The position numbers were made by a program, and so were the translations under genes. DNA of 64,000 nt from Rhodopseudomonas palustris (GTDB lineage: Bacteria > Pseudomonadota > Alphaproteobacteria > Rhizobiales > Xanthobacteraceae), in the NCBI RefSeq assembly GCF_034479375.1, contig NZ_CP140155.1, positions 1,054,001 through 1,118,000 on the forward strand. Reading direction: 5' to 3'. Under the pieces are notes generated by a model. It worked only from the letters and a program-made list of their open reading frames with translations, ran no database searches and was not told the origin of the DNA. The stretch's first letter is position 1, and each line of letters opens with the position of its first letter. This document shows, in pieces, positions 55,059 to 64,000 of this stretch.

Positions 55059-55727
55059 ATGTATGTGCCGCCACCCTTCAAGCCCGACCGGTCGCAATGC
55101 CTTGCCTTTGCGGCGGCGCGCGGCTTCGGTCTCGCCTGCGCCCATGACGGCCGCAAGCCGGTCGCGTCGCCGCTGCCGTTCTCGCTGAATTATTCCAGCA
55201 ACGGCACGCCGCTGCTGTCGTTTCACGTCGCGCGCGGCAATGCGCTGGCGGCGCTCGCCGACAGCCGCACGCCGTGGCTGATGGCGGTGACCGGGCCGGG
55301 GGCCTATGTGTCGGCGGACTGGTACGCGTCGCCGGATCAGGTGCCGACCTGGCTGTATCAGAGCGTGCATCTGAGCGGGCCGGCGGCGGTGATGTCGGAG
55401 GCCGAGCTCGACGGGCATCTTGACGAGGTCAGCGCCATCTTCGAAACCACGCTCGCGCCGAAGCGGCCGTGGACGGCGGCGAAGATGACGGCCGGACGAC
55501 GCAGCGCGATGAAGAAGGCGATCGTCGGCGTGATGATGCGGGTGGATCTGGTCGAGGGCAGCTTCAAGCTGAACCAGCACAAATCCGATGCCGATCACGT
55601 CGCGGTGGCGAGTGCGCTGGCGCGGCAGGGCGATCCGGCCGCGCAAGAGATCGCCGCGCAGATGATCGCGCTGCGGCCGCAGTTGGACTACATAGAGCAC
55701 GCGACGGCGTTCGCGCCCGCAGAGTGA
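55059..55727 (+). CDS. FMN-binding negative transcriptional regulator (PaiB family)
   Basis: A 222-residue protein opening [18 protein letters not shown], a PaiB hallmark, with [20 protein letters not shown] and [20 protein letters not shown], which bind FMN in this split-barrel fold. In Bacillus subtilis PaiB represses sporulation and degradative-enzyme genes; no target is known here. It sits 11 bp before argC and may be read with argC and a methyltransferase. Start at 55059 follows GGAG. Confidence 0.85.
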   Translation: MYVPPPFKPDRSQCLAFAAARGFGLACAHDGRKPVASPLPFSLNYSSNGTPLLSFHVARGNALAALADSRTPWLMAVTGPGAYVSADWYASPDQVPTWLYQSVHLSGPAAVMSEAELDGHLDEVSAIFETTLAPKRPWTAAKMTAGRRSAMKKAIVGVMMRVDLVEGSFKLNQHKSDADHVAVASALARQGDPAAQEIAAQMIALRPQLDYIEHATAFAPAE

Positions 55728-55738
55728 AGGAAACCGAG

Positions 55739-56731
55739 ATGACCCTGACCGACACGGCCAACAAGGCTTCCACGAGCAAGACCGGTAAGCCGGCCGTGTT
55801 CATCGACGGCGCCGCCGGCACCACCGGGCTCGGCATCCGCGAGCGGCTGGCCCGGCATGGCCAGGTCATCGTCAAGGACATCGCCGACGACAAGCGCAAG
55901 GATGTCGCCGCCAAGCGCGCGCTGATGGCCGAGGTCGATCTCGTCATCCTGTGCCTGCCGGACGATGCGGCGAAAGAAACCGTGGCGACGATCGACGGCA
56001 TGGGCAGCGATGCGCCGAAAGTGCTCGACGCCTCGACCGCGTTTCGCGTCGCGCCGGACTGGGCCTATGGCTTCGCCGAGCTGGCGCCCGACCAGGCCGA
56101 CAAGATCCGCGCCGCGCGAAAAGTCTCCAATCCGGGCTGCTATCCGACCGGCGGGGTCGCGCTGCTGCGGCCGCTGGTCGACGCCGGCCTGCTGCCGGCG
56201 GACCATCCGGTGTCGATCAACGCGGTCAGCGGCTATTCCGGCGGCGGCAAGGCGATGATCGCGGCCTATGAGGCCGGCACCGCGCCGGCGTTCGAACTCT
56301 ACGGCCTCGGCTTTGCGCACAAGCATCTCGCCGAGACGCAGCTCTATGCGCGGCTGACGCGGCGGCCGATCTTCATCCCGTCGGTCGGCAATTTCCGGCA
56401 GGGCATGCTGGTGTCGGTGCCGCTGCATCTCGATACGCTGCCGGGCAAGCCGGCGGTGGCGGATCTGCAGGCGGCGCTGGAGGCGCGCTATGCCGGCAGT
56501 GCTTACGTGTCGGTGTTGCCCCGCGACAGTGCGCCGATCAGCGACGGCCGGATCGAGCCGGAGGCCCTGAACGAGACCAACAGGCTCGAACTCTGCGTGT
56601 TCGGCAGCGACGCGCATCGCCAGGCGGTGCTGGTGGCGCGGCTCGACAATCTCGGCAAGGGCGCCTCGGGCGCCGCGGTGCAGAACATGCGGCTGATGCT
56701 GGGGCTGCCGGAAACGCCGGGTCTGGACTAG
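55739..56731 (+). CDS. argC: N-acetyl-gamma-glutamyl-phosphate reductase (type 2 ArgC)
   Basis: A 330-residue NADPH-dependent reductase for the third step of arginine synthesis. The nucleotide fold has [17 protein letters not shown]; the catalytic Cys is Cys134 in [26 protein letters not shown] and [10 protein letters not shown] follow. The short, 310–330-residue form without the insert of the longer type is the type 2 ArgC common in alphaproteobacteria. AAGGA lies eight bases before ATG 55739. Other arg genes are not nearby. The methyltransferase begins eight bases after its stop. Confidence 0.93.
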   Translation: MTLTDTANKASTSKTGKPAVFIDGAAGTTGLGIRERLARHGQVIVKDIADDKRKDVAAKRALMAEVDLVILCLPDDAAKETVATIDGMGSDAPKVLDASTAFRVAPDWAYGFAELAPDQADKIRAARKVSNPGCYPTGGVALLRPLVDAGLLPADHPVSINAVSGYSGGGKAMIAAYEAGTAPAFELYGLGFAHKHLAETQLYARLTRRPIFIPSVGNFRQGMLVSVPLHLDTLPGKPAVADLQAALEARYAGSAYVSVLPRDSAPISDGRIEPEALNETNRLELCVFGSDAHRQAVLVARLDNLGKGASGAAVQNMRLMLGLPETPGLD

Positions 56732-56739
56732 TCACCGCC

Positions 56740-57348
56740 ATGTCCGACGCCTTCGATCCCGATACGCTCGCCTTCTATCAGGGCAACGCCGCGGACTACG
56801 CGGCGTGGAGCAAGCACCGCCATGTGCGGCTGAACCAGTTTCTCGACACGCTGCCGCAAGGCGCGTCGATCCTCGAACTCGGCTGCGGCGCAGGCGCCGA
56901 CAGCGCGCATATGATAGCGCAGGGCTTCGACGTCCGCCCGACCGACGGCTCGCCGCAGATGGCCGCGCAGGCCGCGCTCAAACTCGGCCGCCCGGTCGAG
57001 ACGCTGCTGTTCCACCAACTCGACGCCGAGGCGCTGTATGACGCCGTCTGGGCCAATGCCTGCCTGCTGCACGTGCCGCGCGACCAGCTCGGTGATGTGC
57101 TGGCGCGAGTCCGGCGGGCGCTGAAGCCCGGCGGGTTGTTCTATGCGAGCTACAAGGCCGGCGAAGGCGAGGGCCGCGACAAGCTCGCGCGCTACTACAA
57201 TTATCCGTCGGAAGACTGGCTGCGCGAACGCTACGCCGAGGCCGGCGCGTGGGCGTCGCTGACGATCGAGGCCAACCAGGACGTCGGCTACGACGACAAG
57301 CCGGCCGTCATCCTGCACGTGACGGCGCAGAGGCAGGCGTCATCCTGA
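56740..57348 (+). CDS. Class I SAM-dependent methyltransferase
   Basis: A 202-residue Rossmann-fold methyltransferase. SAM motif I is ILELGCGAGADS (about 47–58), the acidic end of strand 2 is in DGSPQMAAQA, and motif IV is in FHQLDAEALYDAVWANACLL. The VWANACLLHVPRDQL stretch is typical of TehB/UbiE-like small-molecule methyltransferases. Substrate unknown. It is close behind argC (eight bases), so probably in the same operon. Confidence 0.85.
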   Translation: MSDAFDPDTLAFYQGNAADYAAWSKHRHVRLNQFLDTLPQGASILELGCGAGADSAHMIAQGFDVRPTDGSPQMAAQAALKLGRPVETLLFHQLDAEALYDAVWANACLLHVPRDQLGDVLARVRRALKPGGLFYASYKAGEGEGRDKLARYYNYPSEDWLRERYAEAGAWASLTIEANQDVGYDDKPAVILHVTAQRQASS

Positions 57349-57396
57349 GAGCCTGGCCGAAAATGCGGCCAATGAAATAGGCACGTTCGTTTCAAC

Positions 57397-57488
57397 TCGT
57401 CATGCCCGGCCTTGTGCCGGGCATCCACGTCTTGCAGCGGAAGCCGCAACAAAGGCGTGGATGGCCGGGACGAGCCCGGCCATGACGA
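57397..57488. repeat. Dispersed palindromic repeat, family D
   Basis: TCGTCATGCCCGGCC… at the left and GCCCGGCCATGACGA at the right, with GGCATCCACGTC and GGCGTGGATGGCC inside. Only copy in this window. It fills the gap between the methyltransferase and the small membrane-protein gene (57349–57592). Confidence 0.85.
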
Positions 57489-57592
57489 AATTTTGGTCGC
57501 GCCCCCTCCTGACCCAGCCTTCAGGCGGATTTACGAACTATCCGCCTCCTGCTTTAATCCGCAGGCTGCGTCGTGCGGCATGCGGAGGCTGA

Positions 57593-57955
57593 ATGACGTC
57601 AACTCCCGTTCTGGTGATCCTCAGCGCCGCGACCGCGCTCGGCCTGTATCTGCTGCTGCTGTTCATGCGCGGCGAGCGCCGGCAGGGGCTGGTGGCGCTG
57701 CATCTGCTGCTCGGCTTCGGCGGGCTGGAGACGCTGGTGATGCTGCTGCACGGCACACCGGACGGCGCAGCGCCGACCGGCAGCGTCTCGTTCGGCAAGA
57801 TCGCCGCCGGGCTGTTCGCGGTCTCGGCATTTTCCGGCTTCATCGCCGCGCTGGCGCGACGCTCCCCGGTCGCGGCCAACGTCCTGCTCGGCACCCATGT
57901 CACCGTGGGCCTCGCCGGCTTCGCGCTGGTGCTGGCCTGGGTGTCCGGGACCTGA
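57593..57955 (+). CDS. Small four-helix membrane protein, unknown function
   Basis: A 120-residue protein with four hydrophobic segments: VLVILSAATALGLYLLLLF, LHLLLGFGGLETLVMLL, KIAAGLFAVSAFSGFIAAL and VTVGLAGFALVLAWV. No family recognised; no catalytic residues. GGAGG lies four bases before ATG 57593, a good ribosome site. It is convergent with phaC, with a 67-bp gap containing a short tandem repeat. Confidence 0.7.
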   Translation: MTSTPVLVILSAATALGLYLLLLFMRGERRQGLVALHLLLGFGGLETLVMLLHGTPDGAAPTGSVSFGKIAAGLFAVSAFSGFIAALARRSPVAANVLLGTHVTVGLAGFALVLAWVSGT

Positions 57956-57992
57956 GGCGCTCTCTCGCAGCGCTCGCGATGACGCAGAGGCG

Positions 57993-58024
57993 ACGAGGCG
58001 AAGAGGCTACGAGGCGAAGAAGCT
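57993..58024. repeat. Short tandem repeat, two 16-bp units
   Basis: ACGAGGCGAAGAGGCT then ACGAGGCGAAGAAGCT, one base different. It straddles the phaC stop (58023–58025) between convergent genes; probably slippage-prone and of no known function. Confidence 0.75.
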
Positions 58025-59825
58025 ACGACCGAACCTTGACGTAGCTTCCCGGCGCGTCCTCGATCGGCTGATAGGTTTCGTTGCCCATGGCGCGGGCGGG
58101 GACCTGCTCGGGGTCGAAGCTGCCGACCCATTCGCGCCAGTCCGGCCACCACGAGCCCTTGTGCTCCTGCGCGCCCTTCAGCCATTCGGCGACCGAGCCG
58201 ACCCGGATGTTTTCGTTGGTCCAGTACTGATATTTGTTCGCCGCGGGCGGGTTGATCACGCCGGCGATGTGGCCGGAGCCGGACAGGACGTATTTCACCG
58301 GGCCGCCGAAGAATTGCGAGCCGTACAGCACGGACTCGGCCGGCGCGATGTGGTCCTCGCGGGTGGCGAGGTTGTAGATCGGCACCTTGACCTTGGCGAG
58401 GTCGAGCGGCGTGCCGTCGAGCACCATGGTGCCGGCCGACAGCTTGTTGTCGAGATAGCAGTTGCGCAGATAGTAGGAGTGGTTGGCCGCGGGCATCCGG
58501 GTCGCATCGGAATTCCAGTGCAACAGATCGAACGCCGACGGCGGCTGGCCCTTGAGATAGTTGCTGACGACGTAGGACCAGATCAGATCGTTCGACCGCA
58601 GCATGTTGAAGGCCATCGCCATCCGCGCACCTTCGAGCACGCCGGTCGACTGCATGTCGCGCTCCAGCGCCGAGATCTGGCCCTCGTCGACGAACACCAT
58701 CAGATCGCCGGCATGGGTGAAATCAACCTGGGTGGTCAGGAACGTCGCCGAGGTGACGCGCTGGCGGCGACGCTCGGCGAGCCATGCCAGCGTCGAGGCG
58801 AGCAGGGTGCCGCCAACGCAATAGCCGATGGTGTGCACCTTCATCTCGCCGGTGGTCTTCTCGATCACGTCCATCGCGGTGAGCGGGCCGAGCTTCATGT
58901 AGTCGGCGAAGCTCTTGTCGGCGAGGCTCCTGTCCGGATTGACCCAGGAGATCACGAACACGGTGAGGCCCTGGTCGACGCAGTACTTGATGAACGACTT
59001 CTCGGGCTTGAGATCGAGAATGTAGAACTTGTTGATCCATGGCGGCACGATCAGCAGAGGCGTGCGCAGCACCGTTTCGGTCGCGGGCTGATACTGGATC
59101 AGTTGCATGATCTCGTTCTGGAAGATCACCTTGCCCGGCGTCGTCGCCATGTTGACGCCGACGTCGAGATTGGCCGGGTCGGACTGGCGGATCTTGAGGT
59201 GGCCCTTGCCGGCCGCGATGTCCTCGGCGAGCATCTTCATGCCGCGCACCAGATTGTCGCCGCTGTTCTCCAGCGTCAGCCGCGTCAGTTCCGGACTGGT
59301 CGGGACGAAATTGGAGGGCGCCAGCGCGTTGGTGATCTGCTGGATGTAGAACGCCGCCTTCTTCCTGGTATGCGGGTCGAGCCCGTCAGCCTTCTCGACC
59401 AGCTCGTTGGCCCACTGCGAAGTCAGCAGATAGGCCTGCATGATGAATTCGTAGAACTGGTTCTTGCGCCAGTCCGGGTCGGCGAAGCGCTTGTCGCGCG
59501 GCGGCGGCTCGATGGTCGGCTCGACCTTCTCGCCGGCGAGCTTCTTCGCGGCGTTGCCCCACAGGTCGAGATACGACTTGCCGAGCCTGGCCTGCAGCTC
59601 CGCGGCGCGGGTCTGGTCCGACATCCAGTATTCGGCGACGCTGGTGAGCGTCTTGACGATTTCGGTGAGTTCGGTCGGCGGCTTGGCGCCGTCCATCGTC
59701 TCGCGCGGCTTCATCATCGTCGCCAGCGCCTGGCTGCCACACTCCATCGCCTGCGCCAGATTCCGGGCAAAAGCCTCGGGATCGAACGTCTTCGCCGTCG
59801 TCGTGTCTGGTAGCATGTCGGTCAT
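58023..59825 (-). CDS. phaC: Class I poly(3-hydroxyalkanoate) synthase
   Basis: A 600-residue PHA synthase. The lipase-like box GYCVGG has the nucleophile Cys336; the Asp is in REDHIAP and the His in GSGHIAGVINPP. FYILDLKPEKSFIKYCVDQG and SWVNPDRSLADKSFADYM are class I stretches. It polymerises 3-hydroxyacyl-CoA into storage granules. The start at 59825 (MTDMLPD) lies just inside a possible TTG at 59840; neither has a strong ribosome site, so the exact start is uncertain. No phaB, phaA or phasin gene is in the window. Confidence 0.94.
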   Translation of the reverse strand: MTDMLPDTTTAKTFDPEAFARNLAQAMECGSQALATMMKPRETMDGAKPPTELTEIVKTLTSVAEYWMSDQTRAAELQARLGKSYLDLWGNAAKKLAGEKVEPTIEPPPRDKRFADPDWRKNQFYEFIMQAYLLTSQWANELVEKADGLDPHTRKKAAFYIQQITNALAPSNFVPTSPELTRLTLENSGDNLVRGMKMLAEDIAAGKGHLKIRQSDPANLDVGVNMATTPGKVIFQNEIMQLIQYQPATETVLRTPLLIVPPWINKFYILDLKPEKSFIKYCVDQGLTVFVISWVNPDRSLADKSFADYMKLGPLTAMDVIEKTTGEMKVHTIGYCVGGTLLASTLAWLAERRRQRVTSATFLTTQVDFTHAGDLMVFVDEGQISALERDMQSTGVLEGARMAMAFNMLRSNDLIWSYVVSNYLKGQPPSAFDLLHWNSDATRMPAANHSYYLRNCYLDNKLSAGTMVLDGTPLDLAKVKVPIYNLATREDHIAPAESVLYGSQFFGGPVKYVLSGSGHIAGVINPPAANKYQYWTNENIRVGSVAEWLKGAQEHKGSWWPDWREWVGSFDPEQVPARAMGNETYQPIEDAPGSYVKVRS

Positions 59826-60118
59826 GGGAGGACGCTTCAACCCTGTTCGAATGTCTTATACGATTTTGTCGTCGGCGCGCCGATGATGGCATAGTTCGGT
59901 AAACGGCGCTGAACTCGATGTGTTGCAGTGCGACAATTTGCGCTTGATTTAGCCACATTGGCATCCCACTGACTTGGCCGTGTCGCCTAGGGTCGGGGTG
60001 GCGAGGGCCGCCGTGGTTGGTTAAGGTTTTGCGGGCGCCCTGGTTCGGGTGTGTGACGAAGATTGCTTCGGCGAGCGGCCGGTCGATGCCGCAAGCAAAG
60101 GAACAGCGTTTGCGGGTG

Positions 60119-60445
60119 ATGCGAGAGACGAGGTCGAAGATCGCGCGGGACGGCAGCCGGGATCGCGCGGGTCGGCGCGTCGCTGTGGCCGTGGCCGTGC
60201 TGCTGATCGGGGCAGGCCTCGGCGGTTGCTCGATCTCGCTGTCCGACATGCCGTTGATGGGCGCCAGCGACAACGTCGAGAAGCCGAAGGAGGCGGAGGC
60301 CTTCCCGGCGGTCAACGACCTGCCGGCGAACCGCGACGAGGCCGTGCTGGCCCCCGCCGAGCGCAACAAGATCGAGCAGGAGCTGATCGCCGCCCGCGAG
60401 CGCCAGGCCAATGCCAGCGCGGCCAAGCCGGCCGCCGCCAAATAG
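60119..60445 (+). CDS. Small lipoprotein, unknown function
   Basis: From ATG 60119 a 108-residue protein with a lipobox: VAVAVAVLLIGAGLGGC gives LGGC, the last residue of the signal peptide becoming the lipid-carrying Cys. The mature part has SISLSDMPLMGASDNVEKPK and an Ala/Glu-rich helix (NKIEQELIAARERQANASAA). ATG at 60086 is an alternative start. It sits divergent from phaC across ~290 bp and upstream of the alaC-type gene. No family recognised. Confidence 0.6.
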   Translation: MRETRSKIARDGSRDRAGRRVAVAVAVLLIGAGLGGCSISLSDMPLMGASDNVEKPKEAEAFPAVNDLPANRDEAVLAPAERNKIEQELIAARERQANASAAKPAAAK

Positions 60446-60465
60446 CCGTCAGCGTCGCCGGTGCA

Positions 60466-60495
60466 CGAACGGCGACGGTGGTGGGTCACCGTTCG
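60466..60495 (+). terminator. Hairpin after the lipoprotein gene, terminator-like
   Basis: CGAACGGCGAC and GTCACCGTTCG form an 11-bp stem with one mismatch and an eight-base loop (GGTGGTGG), 20 bp after the lipoprotein stop. No T-run follows. Confidence 0.45.
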
Positions 60496-60635
60496 CAGGC
60501 CGGCGCAGCAGAAACACCGTCCTCGACCCGATCCGCCGCAAAATCGTGCCAATGGGAGCGTTTCTGCGCCTGAATCGGATTCCCCTCCGATCAAGAACGC
60601 GGTAACCATCCAGCCGCACCCCGGAGTCGAGGACC

Positions 60636-61856
60636 ATGGAAGAATTTTACCGCATCCGCCGCTTGCCGCCTTACGTGTTCGAACAGGTCAACCGGGCCAA
60701 GGCAGCCGCGCGGAATGCCGGGGCCGACATCATCGACCTGGGCATGGGCAATCCGGATCTGCCGGCGCCGCCGCATGTGCTCGAAAAGCTCAAAGAGACG
60801 CTCGGCAAGCCGCGCACCGACCGCTATTCCGCCTCGCGCGGCATCACCGGGCTGCGCAAGGCGCAGGCGGCCTATTACGACCGCCGGTTCGGCGTGAAGC
60901 TGAACCCCGACACCCAGGTCGTCGCCACGCTGGGCTCGAAGGAAGGTTTCGCCAACGTCGCCCAGGCGATCACCGCGCCCGGCGACGTGGTGCTGTGCCC
61001 GAACCCGAGCTACCCGATCCACGCCTTCGGCTTCCTGATGGCCGGCGGCGTGATCCGCTCGGTGCCGTCGGAGCCGACGCCCGATTTCTTCGCCGCGGCC
61101 GAACGGGCGATCATCCATTCGATCCCGAAGCCGATCGCGCTGATCGTCTGCTATCCGTCGAACCCGACCGCCTATGTGGCGAGCCTCGATTTCTACAAGG
61201 ACCTGGTGGCGTTCGCGAAGAAGCACGAGATCATGATCCTGTCGGATCTGGCCTATGCCGAGGTCTATTTCGACGATTCCAACCCGCCGCCCTCGGTGCT
61301 GCAGGTGCCGGGCGCGATGGACGTCACCGTCGAGTTCACCTCGATGTCGAAGACGTTCTCGATGGCCGGCTGGCGGATGGGTTTTGCGGTCGGCAACGAG
61401 CGGATCATCGCTGCACTCGCGCGGGTGAAGTCGTATCTCGATTACGGCGCCTTCACCCCGGTGCAGGTCGCCGCCACCGCGGCGCTGAACGGCCCCGACG
61501 ACTGCATCCGCGAGATGCGCGAGACCTACAAGAAGCGCCGCGACGCGCTGGTCGAGAGCTTCGGCCGCGCCGGCTGGGAGATCCCGCCGCCGTCGGCCTC
61601 GATGTTCGCCTGGGCGCCGCTGCCGCCGGCGTTCCGCGAACTCGGCAGCATGCAGTTCGCCACCCTGATGGTGGAAAAATCCGGCGTGGTGGTGTCGCCC
61701 GGCGTCGCCTTCGGCGAGCACGGCGAGGGCTTCGTCCGCATCGCGATGGTGGAAAACGAGCAGCGCATCCGCCAGGCGGCGCGCGGCGTCCGGCGCTTCC
61801 TTGAAAGCGGCGTCGAAACGTTGCACAACGTGGTTCCTCTCGCCACCCGGCGATAG
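60636..61856 (+). CDS. PLP-dependent aminotransferase, AlaC/LL-DAP-AT-like
   Basis: A 406-residue fold I aminotransferase. ADIIDLGMGNPDLPAP near the start, CYPSNPTAYVA, SDLAYAEVYFDD and Lys239 in SMSKTFSMAGWRMGF are the group signatures; the arrangement is closest to glutamate–pyruvate aminotransferase AlaC (YfdZ) of Escherichia coli. It would make alanine or serve as a dihydrodipicolinate-pathway aminotransferase. ATG 60636 follows GAGGACC. It is followed by hom after 110 bp on the same strand, an arrangement consistent with amino-acid synthesis. Confidence 0.9.
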   Translation: MEEFYRIRRLPPYVFEQVNRAKAAARNAGADIIDLGMGNPDLPAPPHVLEKLKETLGKPRTDRYSASRGITGLRKAQAAYYDRRFGVKLNPDTQVVATLGSKEGFANVAQAITAPGDVVLCPNPSYPIHAFGFLMAGGVIRSVPSEPTPDFFAAAERAIIHSIPKPIALIVCYPSNPTAYVASLDFYKDLVAFAKKHEIMILSDLAYAEVYFDDSNPPPSVLQVPGAMDVTVEFTSMSKTFSMAGWRMGFAVGNERIIAALARVKSYLDYGAFTPVQVAATAALNGPDDCIREMRETYKKRRDALVESFGRAGWEIPPPSASMFAWAPLPPAFRELGSMQFATLMVEKSGVVVSPGVAFGEHGEGFVRIAMVENEQRIRQAARGVRRFLESGVETLHNVVPLATRR

Positions 61857-61966
61857 GGCCCGGTTCCGGAGGCCCGCTTGCGGCCTTCGGCCCGGTTCGT
61901 CGGCCCAGGTTCCTCGTCTCGGGTCTTTCCGGTTTTTCAGCCTTCCGGCAGCAGGTTCAGCGCGTC

Positions 61967-63289
61967 ATGGTCGCGCCACTCAGAGTGGGTATTGCGGGTC
62001 TCGGCACCGTCGGCGCCGAAGTGGTCCGCGTCATCGAACAGCAGCAGCGCACCCTCGCGGCGCGTTGCGGCAGGACCGTGCGCGTCGTCGCGGTCACCGC
62101 GCGGTCGAAGGCCAAGAAGCGCGGCATCGATCTCTCCGGCATCAAATGGGCCAAGAGCCCGCTGGCGATCGCCACCGATCCCGAGGTCGACTGCTTCGTC
62201 GAACTGATCGGCGGCGTCGACGAGCCGGCGGGGCCGGCGATCGAGGCGGCGCTCGCCGCCGGCAAGTCGGTCGTCACCGCCAACAAGGCGCTGATCGCCA
62301 AGCACGGCCTCAAGCTCGCGGCGCTCGCCGAGAAGCACGGCGTCGCGCTGAACTACGAGGCCGCCGTCGGCGCTGCTATTCCTGTCATCAAGACGCTGCG
62401 CGAGGGCCTCGCCGGCACCGACATCCATCGCATCTACGGCATCCTCAACGGCACCTGCAATTACATCCTGACCCGGATGGAGCAGGAGGGGCTGTCGTTC
62501 GACGAGTGCCTGAAGGACGCGCAGCGGCTCGGCTATGCCGAGGCCAACCCGGCGTTCGACGTCGACGGCCACGACACCGCGCAGAAGCTGTCGATTCTCG
62601 CCAGTCTCGCCTTCGGCACCAAGGTCGCGCAGGGCGCGGTTCATGTCGAAGGCATCACCTCGATCACGCCTGAGGATCTGCGCGCCGCCGCCGACCTCGG
62701 CTACCGCCTCAAGCTGCTCGGCGTCGCGGTGCGCACGCCGCAGGGCATCGAACAGCGCGTGCATCCGACCATGGTGCCGAAGTCCTCGTCGATCGCGCAG
62801 GTGATGGGCGTCACCAATGCGGTGACGATCGACGGCGACGGCATTCCGCCGATCACGCTGGTCGGCGCCGGCGCCGGCGCGGCTGCGACCGCGTCCGCCG
62901 TGGTCGCCGATATCGCCGACGTCGCGCGAGGCATCCTTACCGCGCCGTTCGGCCGCCCGGTGGGCAAGCTCAAAGCGATCACCAAGGCGCCGATGCAGCG
63001 CCACGAGGGCGGCTATTATCTGCGGCTGATGGCGCGCGACCACGCCGGCACCGCGGCGACGATTGCGACCAGGCTCGCCGAGCAGGACATCTCGATCGAA
63101 TCGATCGTGCAGCGCCAGCCCGAGCGGGCCACCGATGCGAACGGCAAGCCGGTGAAGTCCGCGCCGGTGCCGGTGATCCTGATCACTTACGCCACCAGCG
63201 AGGACGCCGTGCGGCGCGCGCTGCAGGCGGTGCAGCGCGACAAGGTGATCAGCGGCCGGCCGCAGGTCATCCGGATCGAGAAAAACTAG
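61967..63289 (+). CDS. hom: Homoserine dehydrogenase
   Basis: A 440-residue NAD(P)-dependent enzyme making homoserine from aspartate semialdehyde, for threonine and methionine. The Rossmann fingerprint is GIAGLGTVGAEVV; NYEAAVGAAIPVIKTLREGL and YGILNGTCNYILTRM are substrate and catalytic regions; an ACT regulatory domain covers about residues 350–435 (YLRLMARDHAGTAATIATRL), suggesting feedback by threonine. The start is ATG 61967, without a strong ribosome site. glpX follows 63 bp later. Confidence 0.95.
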   Translation: MVAPLRVGIAGLGTVGAEVVRVIEQQQRTLAARCGRTVRVVAVTARSKAKKRGIDLSGIKWAKSPLAIATDPEVDCFVELIGGVDEPAGPAIEAALAAGKSVVTANKALIAKHGLKLAALAEKHGVALNYEAAVGAAIPVIKTLREGLAGTDIHRIYGILNGTCNYILTRMEQEGLSFDECLKDAQRLGYAEANPAFDVDGHDTAQKLSILASLAFGTKVAQGAVHVEGITSITPEDLRAAADLGYRLKLLGVAVRTPQGIEQRVHPTMVPKSSSIAQVMGVTNAVTIDGDGIPPITLVGAGAGAAATASAVVADIADVARGILTAPFGRPVGKLKAITKAPMQRHEGGYYLRLMARDHAGTAATIATRLAEQDISIESIVQRQPERATDANGKPVKSAPVPVILITYATSEDAVRRALQAVQRDKVISGRPQVIRIEKN

Positions 63290-63352
63290 AAGACGCCAGA
63301 GACAATTACGCCCGCGCCGCTGGGGTGCGGGCAGAGTTTGAGGAGAGGGCCG

Positions 63353-64000
63353 ATGTCCACCACCATTTCCGTTCCGCCGCAATTATTGCTGGAGCGCATC
63401 CTGACGCTCGAGATCGTGCGCGTGACGGAGCGAGCGGCGGTGTCGGCTGCGCGGCTGCGCGGCCACGGCAACGAGAAGGGCGCCGACCAGGCCGCGGTGG
63501 ACGCGATGCGCCGCGAGCTCAACAAGATGCCGATCGAAGGCACCGTGGTGATCGGCGAGGGCGAGCGCGACGAGGCGCCGATGCTGTTCATCGGCGAGAA
63601 GGTCGGCGCCGGCATCGACGGCGGCCCCAAGGTCGACATCGCGGTCGACCCGCTCGAAGGCACCACGCTGTGCGCCAAGAACATGCCGGGCTCGATCGCC
63701 ACCATGGCGATGGCCGAAGGCGGCACACTGCTGCACGCGCCCGACGTCTACATGCAGAAGATCGCGATCGGCCCCGGCTACGACAAGAACGTGATCGACA
63801 TCGATGCTCCGCCCGAAGACAACATCCGCCGCCTGGCGAATGCCAAGGACGTGTCGGTGCACGACATCACCGTGCTGGTGCTCGACCGGCCCCGCCATGC
63901 CGAGCTGATCGCCAAGATCCGCGCCACCGGCGCCGGCGTGCAACTGATCACCGACGGCGACGTCGCCGGCGTGATCCACTGCGCCGACCCGGAGAACACC
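63353..64000 (+). CDS. glpX: Class II fructose-1,6-bisphosphatase, C-terminus outside the window
   Basis: 216 residues of GlpX are visible of an expected ~330. Metal and phosphate sites are GHGNEKGADQAAVDAMRR, IGEGERDEAPMLFIGEKVG and AVDPLEGTT. The enzyme removes the 1-phosphate of fructose-1,6-bisphosphate in gluconeogenesis and, in phototrophs of this group, in the Calvin cycle. AGGAGAGG four bases before ATG 63353 makes the start certain. It follows hom; both may be co-transcribed. Confidence 0.95.
   Translation, partial: MSTTISVPPQLLLERILTLEIVRVTERAAVSAARLRGHGNEKGADQAAVDAMRRELNKMPIEGTVVIGEGERDEAPMLFIGEKVGAGIDGGPKVDIAVDPLEGTTLCAKNMPGSIATMAMAEGGTLLHAPDVYMQKIAIGPGYDKNVIDIDAPPEDNIRRLANAKDVSVHDITVLVLDRPRHAELIAKIRATGAGVQLITDGDVAGVIHCADPENT

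Noticed and set aside
60016-60024. Second CtrA half-site (CTTAACCA, minus strand) between phaC and the lipoprotein gene
   Set aside because: Only one half is present; the other half at seven-base spacing is unrelated, and short A/T motifs occur by chance.

Overview
The window is about 66% GC, densely coded, and carries the gene content of an alphaproteobacterium of the Rhodopseudomonas/Bradyrhizobium group (Nitrobacteraceae). Pointers are the rne–amiC–PBP1A–prfB neighbourhood, a long suf operon with two cysteine desulfurases, class I PHA synthase, BA14K and DUF2087 proteins, a CtrA-type box, and the dispersed intergenic palindromes typical of this group. The genus is inferred from gene content and recalled gene order, not from a database search. 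I found no rRNA, tRNA, CRISPR array or intact insertion sequence.

Layout. 1–2.6 kb (minus strand): a cut-off 1-Cys peroxiredoxin, a small BA14K protein and an M48 metalloprotease with TPRs. 2.7–6 kb (plus): an aminotransferase, BioY and DctA, ending at a strong hairpin shared with rne. 6.1–9.3 kb (minus): RNase E with a very large acidic, His-rich insertion. 10–15.2 kb (plus): cell-wall amidase, penicillin-binding protein 1A and RF2 (prfB), which uses a programmed +1 frameshift. A perfect TTAA-N7-TTAAC box precedes the amidase. 15.2–17.3 kb: a small accessory patch with a hydroxyacid dehydrogenase, a truncated DMT transporter fused to a decayed second copy of the prfB 3' end, and one AT-rich orphan gene. 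17.3–28.7 kb: an M23 peptidase, a Bcp peroxiredoxin with a histone-H1-like tail, a large AsmA/YhdP-like protein, cytochrome b561, an MFS transporter, tyrS and divergent anmK, and an alpha/beta hydrolase.

29–36.4 kb is the iron–sulfur operon: NifS-type desulfurase, sufB, sufC, sufD, sufS, sufT-like DUF59 and sufA. Three of its spacers each hold a different palindromic repeat. 36.5–40.1 kb is a tight three-gene unit: a Tat-exported LodA-type (cysteine tryptophylquinone) amine/amino-acid oxidase, its LodB-type flavoprotein maturase, and an exported RidA imine deaminase. Together they suggest a periplasmic oxidise-then-hydrolyse pathway, and this is the most interesting functional module here. 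40.3–49 kb: TfoX-like protein, diguanylate cyclase, RhlE helicase, a 39-residue secreted protein with its own terminator, AraC regulator, chemoreceptor and an exported caspase-like protease.

49.4–64 kb: a small membrane protein, parE, DedA, an exported metallo-beta-lactamase-fold hydrolase, DUF2087, PaiB–argC–methyltransferase, PHA synthase (phaC), a lipoprotein, an AlaC-type aminotransferase, homoserine dehydrogenase (hom) and glpX, which runs off the end of the window.
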